Origin: an uncultured Propionibacteriaceae bacterium
GTDB lineage: Bacteria > Actinomycetota > Actinomycetes > Propionibacteriales > Propionibacteriaceae
Direction: 5' to 3'
DNA: 61,308 bases
NCBI GenBank assembly: GCA_937965785.1
Contig: CALCKT010000027.1
Location: 1 to 61,308, forward strand
The notes under the pieces were generated by a model. It was given only the letters and a program-made list of their open reading frames with translations. It was not told where the DNA came from and made no database searches. Of this stretch, positions 50,935-59,325 are shown piece after piece. Every line of letters starts with the position of its first letter. Positions within the stretch are counted from its first letter, which is position 1. Position numbers and translations under genes: made by a program.

Positions 50935-52275
50935 ATGGGAGACGGCAACGGGCAGCGAGGAGGAGCAATCATCAATGCCATGACGAACCCCAACAGGTCA
51001 CTGAACCCAAGGAGTCTCCTACCTGGCCAGGACGACGACTGGGTGATGTACCCATTGGACGAGTTCGCCATCACCACCATCACCGAGGTCATCACCGATC
51101 TGGTGAACTCAGCAGGCATCAGCCTCGACCTGAACCCGACCGACCTGATGTCCAACCTGAACGCCAAGACCGATCCCAATGCGGACCCGACGGTCGTGAA
51201 GGAGGCGGCCGCGGACAAACCCCCGCCCTTCCGTCTCAAACCTGGTGTGTTCCACCGCGCCCCCCGGCTGCTGTTCAAGGTCCTGCGACATGACCCGGCC
51301 CGCTGGCAGCGGGAGGAACGCTCCTTCCGGAACCGGATCAAGCTCTTCAAGCACCGGGCCGCACAGACCGGATCCCTGAACGACAAGGAACTGGCGCGCC
51401 TGCTCGAGGACATCGTCGACCTGTTCAGGACCTGCCTGCACGACGGCGCGATGTACTACGGCCTCGGTCTGGTGTGGATGTACTGGAGAACCGGACGCCT
51501 GCTCAAGAAACATTCCGGCGACGAACTGGCCGAGAACGTCGCGGCCTATTTCATCCAGCTGCTGCTGACCGATCGGGAAAACCCCCTCTCATCGTTGTTC
51601 GAACAGTTCCGGAAGCTGAGCTCCCACACCCAGGATGTGGACCTGCAGGCGTTCGTGGTCTCGATCCCGGATTCCGCCTTCGTGACTGCCAGCACCTCAC
51701 GGGACATCGAGGACACCATCTTCGAGAAGCTGCGCGCCCTGCCAAAGGGCCAGCGGATCGAATCGCGGATCGACGCCCTCCTGGCTGACCTGCCCGTCGC
51801 CCCCGATGCGATCGACTGGCCGTTCTCACCCCGCCCACAGCTCCCGTTCCGGCTGCTGGTGGCCCTCCTCAGCAGCGAACCCATTGAGGGCCTGGACGAG
51901 CTGCTCACCGACGAGGACGCCGCGAAACAGGTGGCGAAGAAACTGCCTTTCAGGAAACGTCCCCCCTGGAGGTGGAACGTCGCGAAAACCCGCGGGCTGA
52001 TGGCCGGGGCGGTGGGGACGGTCTTCCTGCTGCTTGAGATCGTTCCCGTCCTCCAACGGGCTTTCTCCGAGGTGGCGCAACGCCTGCTGAGACGGCACCA
52101 GGTGGAGGTAGCGGAGGACCTGATGCTCCTTCGTTTCGACGAGATCATCAAGGCCCTGCTGGATCAGGTGGACCGCCAGGACCTCGTCCTGGAGAACCAT
52201 CGCGAGCACATCAAGAAACTGGCCGCCCTGCGCTCCCGGCAGCTCGAGGCCAAGGCGGCCGAGGAACTCCGGTAG
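50935..52275 (+). CDS. Protein of unknown function, tandem paralogue 2
   Basis: The protein has 446 residues from ATG 50935. ATG 50980, with GAGGAGGAG upstream, is an alternative start. It is closely similar to the preceding protein over its whole length, with shared blocks DDWVMYPLDEFAITTITEVI, FRLKPGVxHRAPRLLFKVLR, LPKGxRxESRIDA and GAVGTVFLLLEIVPV. It lacks the 30-residue C-terminal extension of paralogue 1. I recognise no catalytic motif. The duplicate has diverged in the acidic segment around residues 75-95 and in the linker before the hydrophobic segment. Confidence 0.7.
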   Translation: MGDGNGQRGGAIINAMTNPNRSLNPRSLLPGQDDDWVMYPLDEFAITTITEVITDLVNSAGISLDLNPTDLMSNLNAKTDPNADPTVVKEAAADKPPPFRLKPGVFHRAPRLLFKVLRHDPARWQREERSFRNRIKLFKHRAAQTGSLNDKELARLLEDIVDLFRTCLHDGAMYYGLGLVWMYWRTGRLLKKHSGDELAENVAAYFIQLLLTDRENPLSSLFEQFRKLSSHTQDVDLQAFVVSIPDSAFVTASTSRDIEDTIFEKLRALPKGQRIESRIDALLADLPVAPDAIDWPFSPRPQLPFRLLVALLSSEPIEGLDELLTDEDAAKQVAKKLPFRKRPPWRWNVAKTRGLMAGAVGTVFLLLEIVPVLQRAFSEVAQRLLRRHQVEVAEDLMLLRFDEIIKALLDQVDRQDLVLENHREHIKKLAALRSRQLEAKAAEELR

Positions 52276-52450
52276 GGCGACGCCGAAACACCCGTCTCGC
52301 GGTGCGGAACCCGGGGAGACCGGCCACGGAAATCCCCGGCTCTTGTGCCCCTCGTGAAAACTATTAACATCGAATCAAGGAGCCGGGCCCGCGTCGCCGC
52401 GGGCCGTTGGTCACCGCAACCGGCACTCACAACTGCACCGAGGAGACGCC

Positions 52451-53338
52451 ATGAAAACTCAGCAGATGGACCGAATGCGCAACGGTAAGGGATTCGTCGC
52501 CGCCCTGGACCAATCCGGCGGATCCACCCCACGCGCACTGGCGGGCTACGGCATCGGGGCGGAGCGCTACTCCACCGAGGAGGAGATGTTCGACCTGGTC
52601 CACGCCATGCGCACCCGGGTGATCACCAGCCCGGCCTTCGACTCCCAGCACATCTTGGCCTCGATCCTCTTCGAACGCACCATGGACTCGCAGATCGAGG
52701 GCCGCCCGAGCGCCGACTACCTGTGGGAGGTCAAGGGCATCGTCCCCTTCCTCAAGGTGGACAAGGGCCTGGCCGATGAGGAACACGGCGTCCGTGTCAT
52801 GAAACCGATGCCCGGTCTCGACGAACTGCTCGCGCGGGCCGTGAAGGCCAACATCTTCGGCACGAAGATGCGTTCGGTGATCCTCCGCGCCGACCCCGAG
52901 GGGGTGCGGGCCATCGTCGACCAGCAGTTCGAGGTAGCGCATCGGATCCTCGACGCGGGCCTGGTGCCGATCATCGAACCCGAGGTGGACATCCACGCCC
53001 CGGACAAGGCCGAGGCCGAGCAGCTGCTCCTCAAGGACCTCACCGAGCACATCGACGCCCTGCCCGAGGGCCGCGAGATCATGCTGAAACTGACCATCCC
53101 CACCGTCGACGGCCTGTACTCCGGTCTCATCGCCCACCCACGGGTGGCGCGGGTGGTGGCGCTGTCCGGCGGCTACAGCCGTGAGGAGGCCAACGAGCGC
53201 CTGGCACGCAACCCCGGTCTCATCGCCAGCTTCTCCCGCGCCCTGCTCGCAGGCCTGCGCGACGACCAGACCAAGGAGGAGTTCGACGCCATGCTCGCCG
53301 CCTCCGTGGCGGAGATCTACGCGGCCAGCATCACCTGA
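52451..53338 (+). CDS. fda: Fructose-bisphosphate aldolase, class I
   Basis: The protein has 295 residues from ATG 52451, behind AGGAGA. It matches the bacterial class I aldolase family of this length: GFVAALDQSGGSTPRAL, GIVPFLKVDKGL, LVPIIEPEVDI, the likely Schiff-base lysine in MLKLTIPTVDGLYS, and ALSGGYSREEAN. It cleaves fructose 1,6-bisphosphate to two triose phosphates through a Schiff base, without metal, in cytoplasmic glycolysis and gluconeogenesis. It appears monocistronic and is followed by a short hairpin shared with the convergent exporter. Confidence 0.93.
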   Translation: MKTQQMDRMRNGKGFVAALDQSGGSTPRALAGYGIGAERYSTEEEMFDLVHAMRTRVITSPAFDSQHILASILFERTMDSQIEGRPSADYLWEVKGIVPFLKVDKGLADEEHGVRVMKPMPGLDELLARAVKANIFGTKMRSVILRADPEGVRAIVDQQFEVAHRILDAGLVPIIEPEVDIHAPDKAEAEQLLLKDLTEHIDALPEGREIMLKLTIPTVDGLYSGLIAHPRVARVVALSGGYSREEANERLARNPGLIASFSRALLAGLRDDQTKEEFDAMLAASVAEIYAASIT

Positions 53339-53339
53339 G

Positions 53340-53358
53340 AAACCCCACCCGGCGGGGT
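53340..53358. terminator. Short hairpin between convergent genes
   Basis: CCCC-ACCCGGC-GGGG forms a small G/C stem directly after the aldolase stop and at the exporter stop. It is the only structure available to terminate both genes, and it is weak. Confidence 0.4.
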
Positions 53359-54701
53359 CAGGCCGGGTCACGCGCGGCCGCGGCCACCAAGGTCGCGGCC
53401 GCAATGAAGATCCCGGCTGCCATCAGCATCGCGACGCGGAAACCGGAAGGGGAGGCATCGGCCGCGACCACGCCACCCAGGATGGCGACTCCGGCTACGC
53501 TGCCGGTCTGCCGTGCCGCGTTCACAACCCCTCCGGCCGTTCCCGCGAGTTCGTCCGGGACGGCCGAGACTGCTGCGGCAGTCGCGGCGGGCATCGCGAA
53601 GGCCATCCCGAATCCCGCGGCGAAGGTGACTCCGGAGACGACCAGGGGCACCGTGCCGGAGCCGATGAGCGCGGTTCCTGCGAACCCCGCAGCCCCGAGG
53701 ACAAGCCCCGTCAACATCGCGGGAAAGACCCCGAACCTGGCGGCCGCCCTGCCCCCGAGCGGGGCGGCGACAACCGCGCTGCAGGCCTGTGGGGCGAGTG
53801 CGAGACCCGCTTCCCAGGCGTCGAGACCCAGGGTTCTCTGGAAGAACAGGGACAGCACGAAGAGCTGGCCGAAGAAACTCACGTTCAGGCAGAACCCGAC
53901 CGTCACGGCCACCGTGAATCCCCGCCCGGCGAACAGGCCGGGGGGCAGCATCGGTTCGGGAACGCGACGTTCCACGGCGACGAAACCGGTCAACAGCCCG
54001 GCGGCGACGGCCGCCGCCGCGAGCTGCGGGACTCCCCAGCCGTGTTCGCCCGCCGAGATCACCGCCCAGGTTCCCGCGGCGAGCCCAAGCGCCGAGAGCC
54101 CCGGGCCGAGCAGGTCCAGACCCCGGGGCGCGGTCCCGCGCGTCCCGTCGACCACTCTGACGGTGAGCAGGACGGCCACGGCGATCACCGGAAGGTTGAT
54201 CCAGAACACCGACCGCCACCCGACCGCGGTCACCAGCATCCCACCGAGGATCGGCCCGACGGCGGCGGCCACTCCCCCGGCCCCGCCCCACAGGCCGATC
54301 GCCCGTGCCCGCGCGGCAGGGTCGGGGTGGATGGTGCCCAGTAGCGTCAGCGACCCGGGAACGACGGCCGCCGCACCCACCCCCTGCACGGCCCGCGCCG
54401 CCACCAGCGCCCCGCCGGTCGGCGCCATCGCGCAGGCGAGTGACAGGACCCCGAACCCCAGCAGGCCGATCAGGTAGACCCTTCGGGCACCGATGCGGTC
54501 GCAGGCGGCCCCGGCGGCGAGCAGCAGGGCCGCGAGCACGAGCGTGTAGGCGTCGACGACCCATTGCAGCGTCCCGATCCCGATCCGCAGGTCGGCCCCG
54601 ATGCCACCGAGGGCCACGTTTACGACGGTGACGTCGAGCATGACGACGAAAAAACCGAGCAGCACCGCGGCCGTCGCCGCCCACCTGTTGTCGCGCACCA
54701 T
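53358..54701 (-). CDS. MFS transporter, DHA2 (EmrB/QacA-like) family
   Basis: The protein has 447 residues from ATG 54701, behind GCGAGGAGG five bases upstream; an upstream TTG is less likely. There are about 14 hydrophobic helices. The family signatures LDVTVVNVALGGIGADL in helix 1 and GARRVYLIGLLGFG after helix 2 mark DHA2 drug:H+ antiporters, and AARAVQGVGAAAVVPGSLTL fits motif C. It is divergent from an ArsR-type regulator gene about 100 bases away, which probably controls it. The substrate is unknown. Confidence 0.87.
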   Translation of the reverse strand: MVRDNRWAATAAVLLGFFVVMLDVTVVNVALGGIGADLRIGIGTLQWVVDAYTLVLAALLLAAGAACDRIGARRVYLIGLLGFGVLSLACAMAPTGGALVAARAVQGVGAAAVVPGSLTLLGTIHPDPAARARAIGLWGGAGGVAAAVGPILGGMLVTAVGWRSVFWINLPVIAVAVLLTVRVVDGTRGTAPRGLDLLGPGLSALGLAAGTWAVISAGEHGWGVPQLAAAAVAAGLLTGFVAVERRVPEPMLPPGLFAGRGFTVAVTVGFCLNVSFFGQLFVLSLFFQRTLGLDAWEAGLALAPQACSAVVAAPLGGRAAARFGVFPAMLTGLVLGAAGFAGTALIGSGTVPLVVSGVTFAAGFGMAFAMPAATAAAVSAVPDELAGTAGGVVNAARQTGSVAGVAILGGVVAADASPSGFRVAMLMAAGIFIAAATLVAAAARDPA

Positions 54702-54801
54702 CCGGGCCTCCTCGCTCAACCTCGGTCATCAGAGTTCGGCGACCATGGTCACGCCCGGATGATTCGGTGCGCACCGAACCCGGGGCGACGAGAATGGAGG
54801 G

Positions 54802-55488
54802 GTGCCCGATCGTTCGTTTCCCGAGAGAATGCCGGAGATCTCCTTGGTCGCCGCCGCGTTGGGGGATCCGTCGCGCGCCGCGATGTGCACCGCGCTGATG
54901 ACGGGCCGGGCCTGGACCGTCGGCGAGCTCGCCCGGTACACGGGCCTGGCCCGCTCCACCACCAGCGAGCACGTCGACGTTCTTGTCGCCCGGGGCATCG
55001 CCACCGAGAAACGCCAGGGCCGTCACCGCTACGTCACCCTCGCCGGTGAACACGTGGCGCGGGTCATCGAGGACCTCGGGGTCGTGTCCGACACCCTCCT
55101 GCCCACGCCGCGGAGCCTGCGGGCATCCTCCGACGAGGCCCGGTTCCGGGAGGGCCGCACCTGCTACCGGCACCTCGCGGGACGGCTCGGGGTCGTGTTC
55201 GCCGACCAGCTGCGCGAACAGGACCTGATCGACGCCGCCTGGCGACCCACGAAACCCGGCCGCGATCTCCTCAACTCGTGGGAAACCGGGCTGGGTTCCC
55301 TGGCGGCGAGTTCCTGCATGGATGCGACCGAACGTCGCCTACACCTGGCCGGGCCTCTCGGGACGCGGCTGTGCGGGCTGTTCCTGGAGCGCGGCTGGAT
55401 CACCCGGGTCGGATCCACCCGGGCGGTCCGTCTGACGGAACGGGGAGAGACAGAGTTCACCGGTTGCGGTATTGATCTCACGTCGTGA
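54802..55488 (+). CDS. ArsR-type winged-helix regulator with long C-terminal domain
   Basis: The protein has 228 residues from GTG 54802; ATG 54829, preceded by GAGAGA, is a good alternative. The ArsR-like HTH lies at about 14-80 (ISLVAAALGDPSRAAMCTAL, then ELARYTGLARSTTSEHVDVL). A C-terminal region of about 120 residues (CYRHLAGRLGVVFADQL...) is typical of the larger ArsR proteins that sense organic ligands rather than metals. It is divergent from the DHA2 exporter, its likely target. Its 3' end overlaps the convergent methyltransferase gene by 11 bases. Confidence 0.82.
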   Translation: MPDRSFPERMPEISLVAAALGDPSRAAMCTALMTGRAWTVGELARYTGLARSTTSEHVDVLVARGIATEKRQGRHRYVTLAGEHVARVIEDLGVVSDTLLPTPRSLRASSDEARFREGRTCYRHLAGRLGVVFADQLREQDLIDAAWRPTKPGRDLLNSWETGLGSLAASSCMDATERRLHLAGPLGTRLCGLFLERGWITRVGSTRAVRLTERGETEFTGCGIDLTS

Positions 55489-56083
55489 CGGGGCGGTGCC
55501 AGATCAGGGAGTAGCGCCACAACGGGAGGCGCCGCCACACCATCCCGGGCAGCAGTTCGGCGGCCACCCGCTGGACCGTGGTGTAGTCGTGGGGTGGTGG
55601 CCACACCGTCGGGGCCGTCTGCTCCCAGAAGCCGTACCGCGCCGAGAACCACCAGTGCTGGAACAGACCCGGGACGTGGATCAGCCGGTCCCCGAGTCTC
55701 GTCGCCCGTGCCAAACCGACGATCGCCAGGACCCCACCCGGGGCGGTCAACGCGGCCAACCGTTCCAGGGCCACCCGGAGGTCGGGGATGTGGTGCAGCA
55801 CGGCCACCGACGCCACCACGTCGAAACGGCGGCCGAATTCATGGGTCAGGACGTCTCCGAACACCCATTCGACGTCTCCGCAGTTCCGACGCGCCTGATC
55901 CAGAACCCGCTCATCGGAGTCGATGCCCACGACCTCGGGTACGACACGTTGCAGTTCCCGGGTCAGCAGTCCATCGCCGCAGCCCACGTCGAGGGCCGTC
56001 CGGGCCCCTTCCGGTATCTCCCCGAGGATCACGCCGTGGTAGTGGATGTTGTGGTTCCAGCGGCGCGAGGTGGTCGGCATCAC
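55478..56083 (-). CDS. Class I SAM-dependent methyltransferase
   Basis: The protein has about 200 residues. The Rossmann SAM site is clear: ALDVGCGDGLLTREL (motif I), VVGIDSD (acidic end of beta 2), WVFGDVLTHEF, and VASVAVLHHIPD (motif IV). The C-terminal part (WHRPVTT end) is unassigned. The size and the LHHIPD motif match small-molecule methyltransferases of the Methyltransf_11/25 type. ATG 56080 is nearly equivalent to GTG 56083 as a start. It has no operon partner. Confidence 0.85.
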   Translation of the reverse strand: MMPTTSRRWNHNIHYHGVILGEIPEGARTALDVGCGDGLLTRELQRVVPEVVGIDSDERVLDQARRNCGDVEWVFGDVLTHEFGRRFDVVASVAVLHHIPDLRVALERLAALTAPGGVLAIVGLARATRLGDRLIHVPGLFQHWWFSARYGFWEQTAPTVWPPPHDYTTVQRVAAELLPGMVWRRLPLWRYSLIWHRPVTT

Positions 56084-56198
56084 CCAAAGCTACGGCACCA
56101 GACCGGCAAGACCCAGCCTCGCGTTGAGAACCGGGTCGAGGGTACCGCCCCTCCACACGAACCCCGGCTCTCATACCATGTTCGCGAGGAGATCACAC

Positions 56199-57047
56199 AT
56201 GAACGGTTACCCTTCAGCCAACAATATGAATCAGCCCGGCGGGCAGTCGCCCTGGGGAGCCCAGCCGAGCCAAGGACCACAGCCCCAACAGGGGTACCCG
56301 CAGCAGCCGTCCCAGCCGTACCCCCAACAATCCCAGGGGTACGGGCAACAGCCACCACAGTCATATCCCCAGCAGCCCCAGGGATATGGACAACCGAGCT
56401 TTCAACAGCCCTACCCCCAGCAGCCCTACACCCCCGGCTACGGGCAACCCCCACAACCACCCGGCGGAGGCGGCGGAGGAACAAAGCACACCCTGCTAAT
56501 CGTGCTCATCGGCGTCCTGGTGGTCGCCCTGGGCCTCGGAGCCTGGTGGATCATCACCAAAAACACCACACCAGCCAACCCCGGAACACCCACACCAACC
56601 ACCACCTCACCCAGCCCAACAGCCACGCAACCCACCAGGACAACCACCTCCCCCAGCCCGACACACAGAAAAACCAGCGCGACACCAACCCCGTCGTCCA
56701 CCTCCGCGCCGGAGATGCCCAAACAGTTCGGCGATTACAGTTTCGTCAAAACCATTGACAAAAGCAGCGTTTATGAAAATCCTTCGGGTGGCCGGATCGT
56801 GGCTCAATTCATGCCACTCGAACTCCTTTTCGAAGTGGAACGCGACAAGCTGGAGAACCCGACCAAGGTCGGGCAGTTCACCTGCGGCCGGAGTTTCTAC
56901 GAGGACGAGGAAACGAACAAGAAGAATTACTTCACGATGTGCCTAGTCAAAAAGCACAGAGGAGTTCTTGAACTCGGTTCCAGGGAAGACACCTCCGCCC
57001 AAGAACTGGGCGCAGAAGGAGAAAAGTTCCTCGAGGCCTGGAAGTAA
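56199..57047 (+). CDS. Q/P/Y-rich single-pass membrane protein, tandem paralogue 1
   Basis: The protein has 282 residues from ATG 56199, behind GAGGAGA. Residues 1-95 are a Gln/Pro/Tyr/Gly-rich cytoplasmic segment with repeated PQQ and GYGQ units. A membrane helix (HTLLIVLIGVLVVALGLGAW) follows, then a Thr/Pro/Ser linker and a C-terminal extracytoplasmic domain of about 110 residues (FGDYSFVKTIDKSSVYENPS...) with two cysteines. Architecture and spacing are repeated in the next gene. I recognise no family; an envelope-associated role is inferred from topology only. Confidence 0.8.
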   Translation: MNGYPSANNMNQPGGQSPWGAQPSQGPQPQQGYPQQPSQPYPQQSQGYGQQPPQSYPQQPQGYGQPSFQQPYPQQPYTPGYGQPPQPPGGGGGGTKHTLLIVLIGVLVVALGLGAWWIITKNTTPANPGTPTPTTTSPSPTATQPTRTTTSPSPTHRKTSATPTPSSTSAPEMPKQFGDYSFVKTIDKSSVYENPSGGRIVAQFMPLELLFEVERDKLENPTKVGQFTCGRSFYEDEETNKKNYFTMCLVKKHRGVLELGSREDTSAQELGAEGEKFLEAWK

Positions 57048-57266
57048 GAGACCGCGTCAACGAAAACCCGAGGGTTGGGCGCCAGTCAGGAAGACGGGGC
57101 GTCAGATCGCCAGACCCGACGTACCGAGGCTGGATGTGGTCTCCGTGGACCCGCACGGAGGCCGGGGATGCTGCGTGCGGTTGCAGCGGCATAGGACCGG
57201 CATTTATCGACCCACCCGCCCATCTGACCCGCTCGTTCTCCTACCATGGTTCACGAGGAGCAGTAC

Positions 57267-58094
57267 ATGACCAACTATCCCTACCCCAACATGAACCAGC
57301 CCGGCGCGCAGCCGCCCTGGGGAGGCCAACCCCAGCAGGGTTACCCCCAACAAGGTCAACCCCAGCAGGGGGGATACACGCAGCAACCCCAGCAAAGCTA
57401 CTCCCCACAGCAGGGAGGCCATTCACAACAGAGCTACCCCCAGCAGCCACAGACGTATGGGCAGCCTGGATATCAGCAGCCCTACGGCCAGGCTGGCTAC
57501 GCACAGCCTCCACAGCCGCCCGGCAGCGGAGGGGCGACGCGGACGATTCTGCTTGTGGTCGTTGGTGTTCTCGTGGTCGCGCTGGGCCTGGGGATCTGGT
57601 GGTTTGTCACCAAAAATTCCACACCCGCTGACCCCGCCACCCCCAGTCCCACGGCCACCAGCCCCTCGCCCACGCAGTCGTCCCCCAGCCCCACGCCCAC
57701 TCGCTCGTCGAAGACCCCCACCCCCACGCCCAGCCCCACCCCGACCGCGCCAGCGAAGATGCCCGAGGAATTTGACGGTTTCGTATTCCTCGAAACCCAG
57801 GACCACGACAACAACATTTACGAAGCCCCAGACGGTTCGCGGATCGTGGCCAAATTCTTGAAACCCCAGAGACGATTCGAACTACTCAGCAAGGACATCA
57901 CGGGACAGGTTGCAGTCGGAGATTTCACCTGTGGCTCCATTCACATTGACAACGAGGAAACCAAGGAGAAGGGAGACCTGACGATCTGCATCGCCCGGAA
58001 ATATGACGGCGTCTTGATGCTCGCCACATCCACCGACAGGACACCTCAGCAACTGGGCGCTTCCGGCGCCAAATTCCTCGAAGTGTGGAAATAA
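57267..58094 (+). CDS. Q/P/Y-rich single-pass membrane protein, tandem paralogue 2
   Basis: The protein has 275 residues from ATG 57267, behind ACGAGGAGC. It has the same plan as the preceding protein: a QQGYPQQ-rich N-terminus (1-85), the helix TILLVVVGVLVVALGLGIWW, a Pro/Thr/Ser linker, and a domain FDGFVFLETQDHDNNIYEAP with two cysteines. The membrane helix and the C-terminal ending (GAxGxKFLExWK) are the best conserved parts. The 219-base gap between the genes repeats the upstream TACCATG-TTCGCGAGGAG arrangement, consistent with a whole-gene duplication. Confidence 0.8.
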   Translation: MTNYPYPNMNQPGAQPPWGGQPQQGYPQQGQPQQGGYTQQPQQSYSPQQGGHSQQSYPQQPQTYGQPGYQQPYGQAGYAQPPQPPGSGGATRTILLVVVGVLVVALGLGIWWFVTKNSTPADPATPSPTATSPSPTQSSPSPTPTRSSKTPTPTPSPTPTAPAKMPEEFDGFVFLETQDHDNNIYEAPDGSRIVAKFLKPQRRFELLSKDITGQVAVGDFTCGSIHIDNEETKEKGDLTICIARKYDGVLMLATSTDRTPQQLGASGAKFLEVWK

Positions 58095-58117
58095 GAAGAT
58101 AGAAGATTTCCCCGATT

Positions 58118-58134
58118 GAGGGTTCCCCTCCCTC
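58118..58134. terminator. Weak hairpin between convergent genes
   Basis: GAGGG (58118-58122) and CCCTC (58130-58134) can pair around a seven-base loop in the 58-base gap between the membrane-protein gene and the convergent glycosyltransferase. The stem is short and has no T-run. Confidence 0.3.
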
Positions 58135-58152
58135 GAAGCTAGCCGGCCCGCC

Positions 58153-59325
58153 TCAGGAATCCGTTGCAGTGGCTATTCCCGCTTCAGGGAGGGGTTTTTC
58201 TGTGCCCATTTCGCTCTCCGGCACGGGGGCTCCCGTGAGTTCTTCCGCGGCCCGCCGGGCCCTTTCAAGCCAGGTATGTTCGTCGCGCTGGACCAGGACC
58301 CGTTCACGAGCCTGTCGAATCTCCTGTGGATCGTTGGCCAGCCTTTCCAGCAGCTCAACCACCGCCTCGGGCGAGTTGTCCACCGTCCAGCCCAGTTCCA
58401 TCCTTTCGACCATGTCGCCGGCCAACGACCCCTTCGTCACCATCACGGGTTTACCGGCACCGATGTATTCATACAGTTTCACGGGCACCCCGAGTTTCCA
58501 GTATTCGTCCAGATCGACGACGATGGCGGCGATATTGGTCCGTTCGAAATACTCCCGCAGGCCATTCCCGTGGGCATGAACCACCTCAATGGCGGGGCAC
58601 GCCCACTGTTCGTACTCGTGTTTGACCGCGTCCCACTCCTCGGGGCGCAGGCACACGATCAGGCGCACATCCAGGTTCTTCTCCCATGACTGTTTGACAC
58701 TCGCGAACAGCTCGTGAAGCTTGTAATCGGAGCCGATCCCGCCAACGTAGAAAAGCGACGCCCCTTCCCCCGGGCCGGGCAGCGGTTCGGGGTGCCCGTG
58801 TCCTGGTTCAAGGGCCGAGACAGGAACGTTTCCCAGATTGATGTACTCGCCCACCTTCAGGCTCGGCAGGAAAACCCGGTCCACGTGGCGCCGCAGCGTT
58901 CGCATGTCCCACTCGTAGGCGGCCAGGGCGGCCTGCAGCTTCAGAAAGGACAACGATTCCCTGTAGTCGGGGAACACCCAGTAGATGTCCCTCAGGAACT
59001 GCCCCACCGGAATCCCACTCCCGCGCAGTAATCGGAAGAAACCGACGTCCAGAAACGGGCGCGTCGGTAGGTGACTGGGGTTGGTCATCGTCATGGGCAT
59101 CGTCGATGACTCGGAGTAGCAGAAATCGAATCGAACCCCACGCCGAATGGCGTAACGCACCTCGGCGGCGAGCCGACCGCGTTCCTTCGTGTACCCGGTG
59201 ACCTCCCACACCTCGTATCCGAGTTCTTCGAAGGCGCGTCTCATCTGAACCGGCCTGATCCCGGATGCCGATGCGGAATCCGGGACCAGGGGCAGCGGGT
59301 GATGGAATATCATTCGTCTGGTCAT
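58153..59325 (-). CDS. GT-B fold glycosyltransferase (family 1/4-like)
   Basis: The protein has 390 residues from ATG 59325, which overlaps the upstream stop as ATGA. The N-terminal acceptor half has little conserved sequence. The C-terminal donor half shows FYVGGIGSDYKLHELF, LIVCLRPEEW, and the nucleotide-sugar-binding stretch GVPVKLYEYIGAGKPVMVTK with the usual EX7E-like region. It is a cytoplasmic transferase of a second polysaccharide operon with a polymerase, a Wzz-like protein and a nucleotide-sugar dehydrogenase. Donor and acceptor cannot be assigned. Confidence 0.82.
   Translation of the reverse strand: MTRRMIFHHPLPLVPDSASASGIRPVQMRRAFEELGYEVWEVTGYTKERGRLAAEVRYAIRRGVRFDFCYSESSTMPMTMTNPSHLPTRPFLDVGFFRLLRGSGIPVGQFLRDIYWVFPDYRESLSFLKLQAALAAYEWDMRTLRRHVDRVFLPSLKVGEYINLGNVPVSALEPGHGHPEPLPGPGEGASLFYVGGIGSDYKLHELFASVKQSWEKNLDVRLIVCLRPEEWDAVKHEYEQWACPAIEVVHAHGNGLREYFERTNIAAIVVDLDEYWKLGVPVKLYEYIGAGKPVMVTKGSLAGDMVERMELGWTVDNSPEAVVELLERLANDPQEIRQARERVLVQRDEHTWLERARRAAEELTGAPVPESEMGTEKPLPEAGIATATDS

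Noticed and set aside
49192..52275. Paralogues as fragments of the PEP-utilising enzyme at 44506
   Set aside because: Similarity is limited to a general helical pattern, the lengths and N-termini are conserved between the two copies, and no ATP or His domain is present, so a separate family is more likely.
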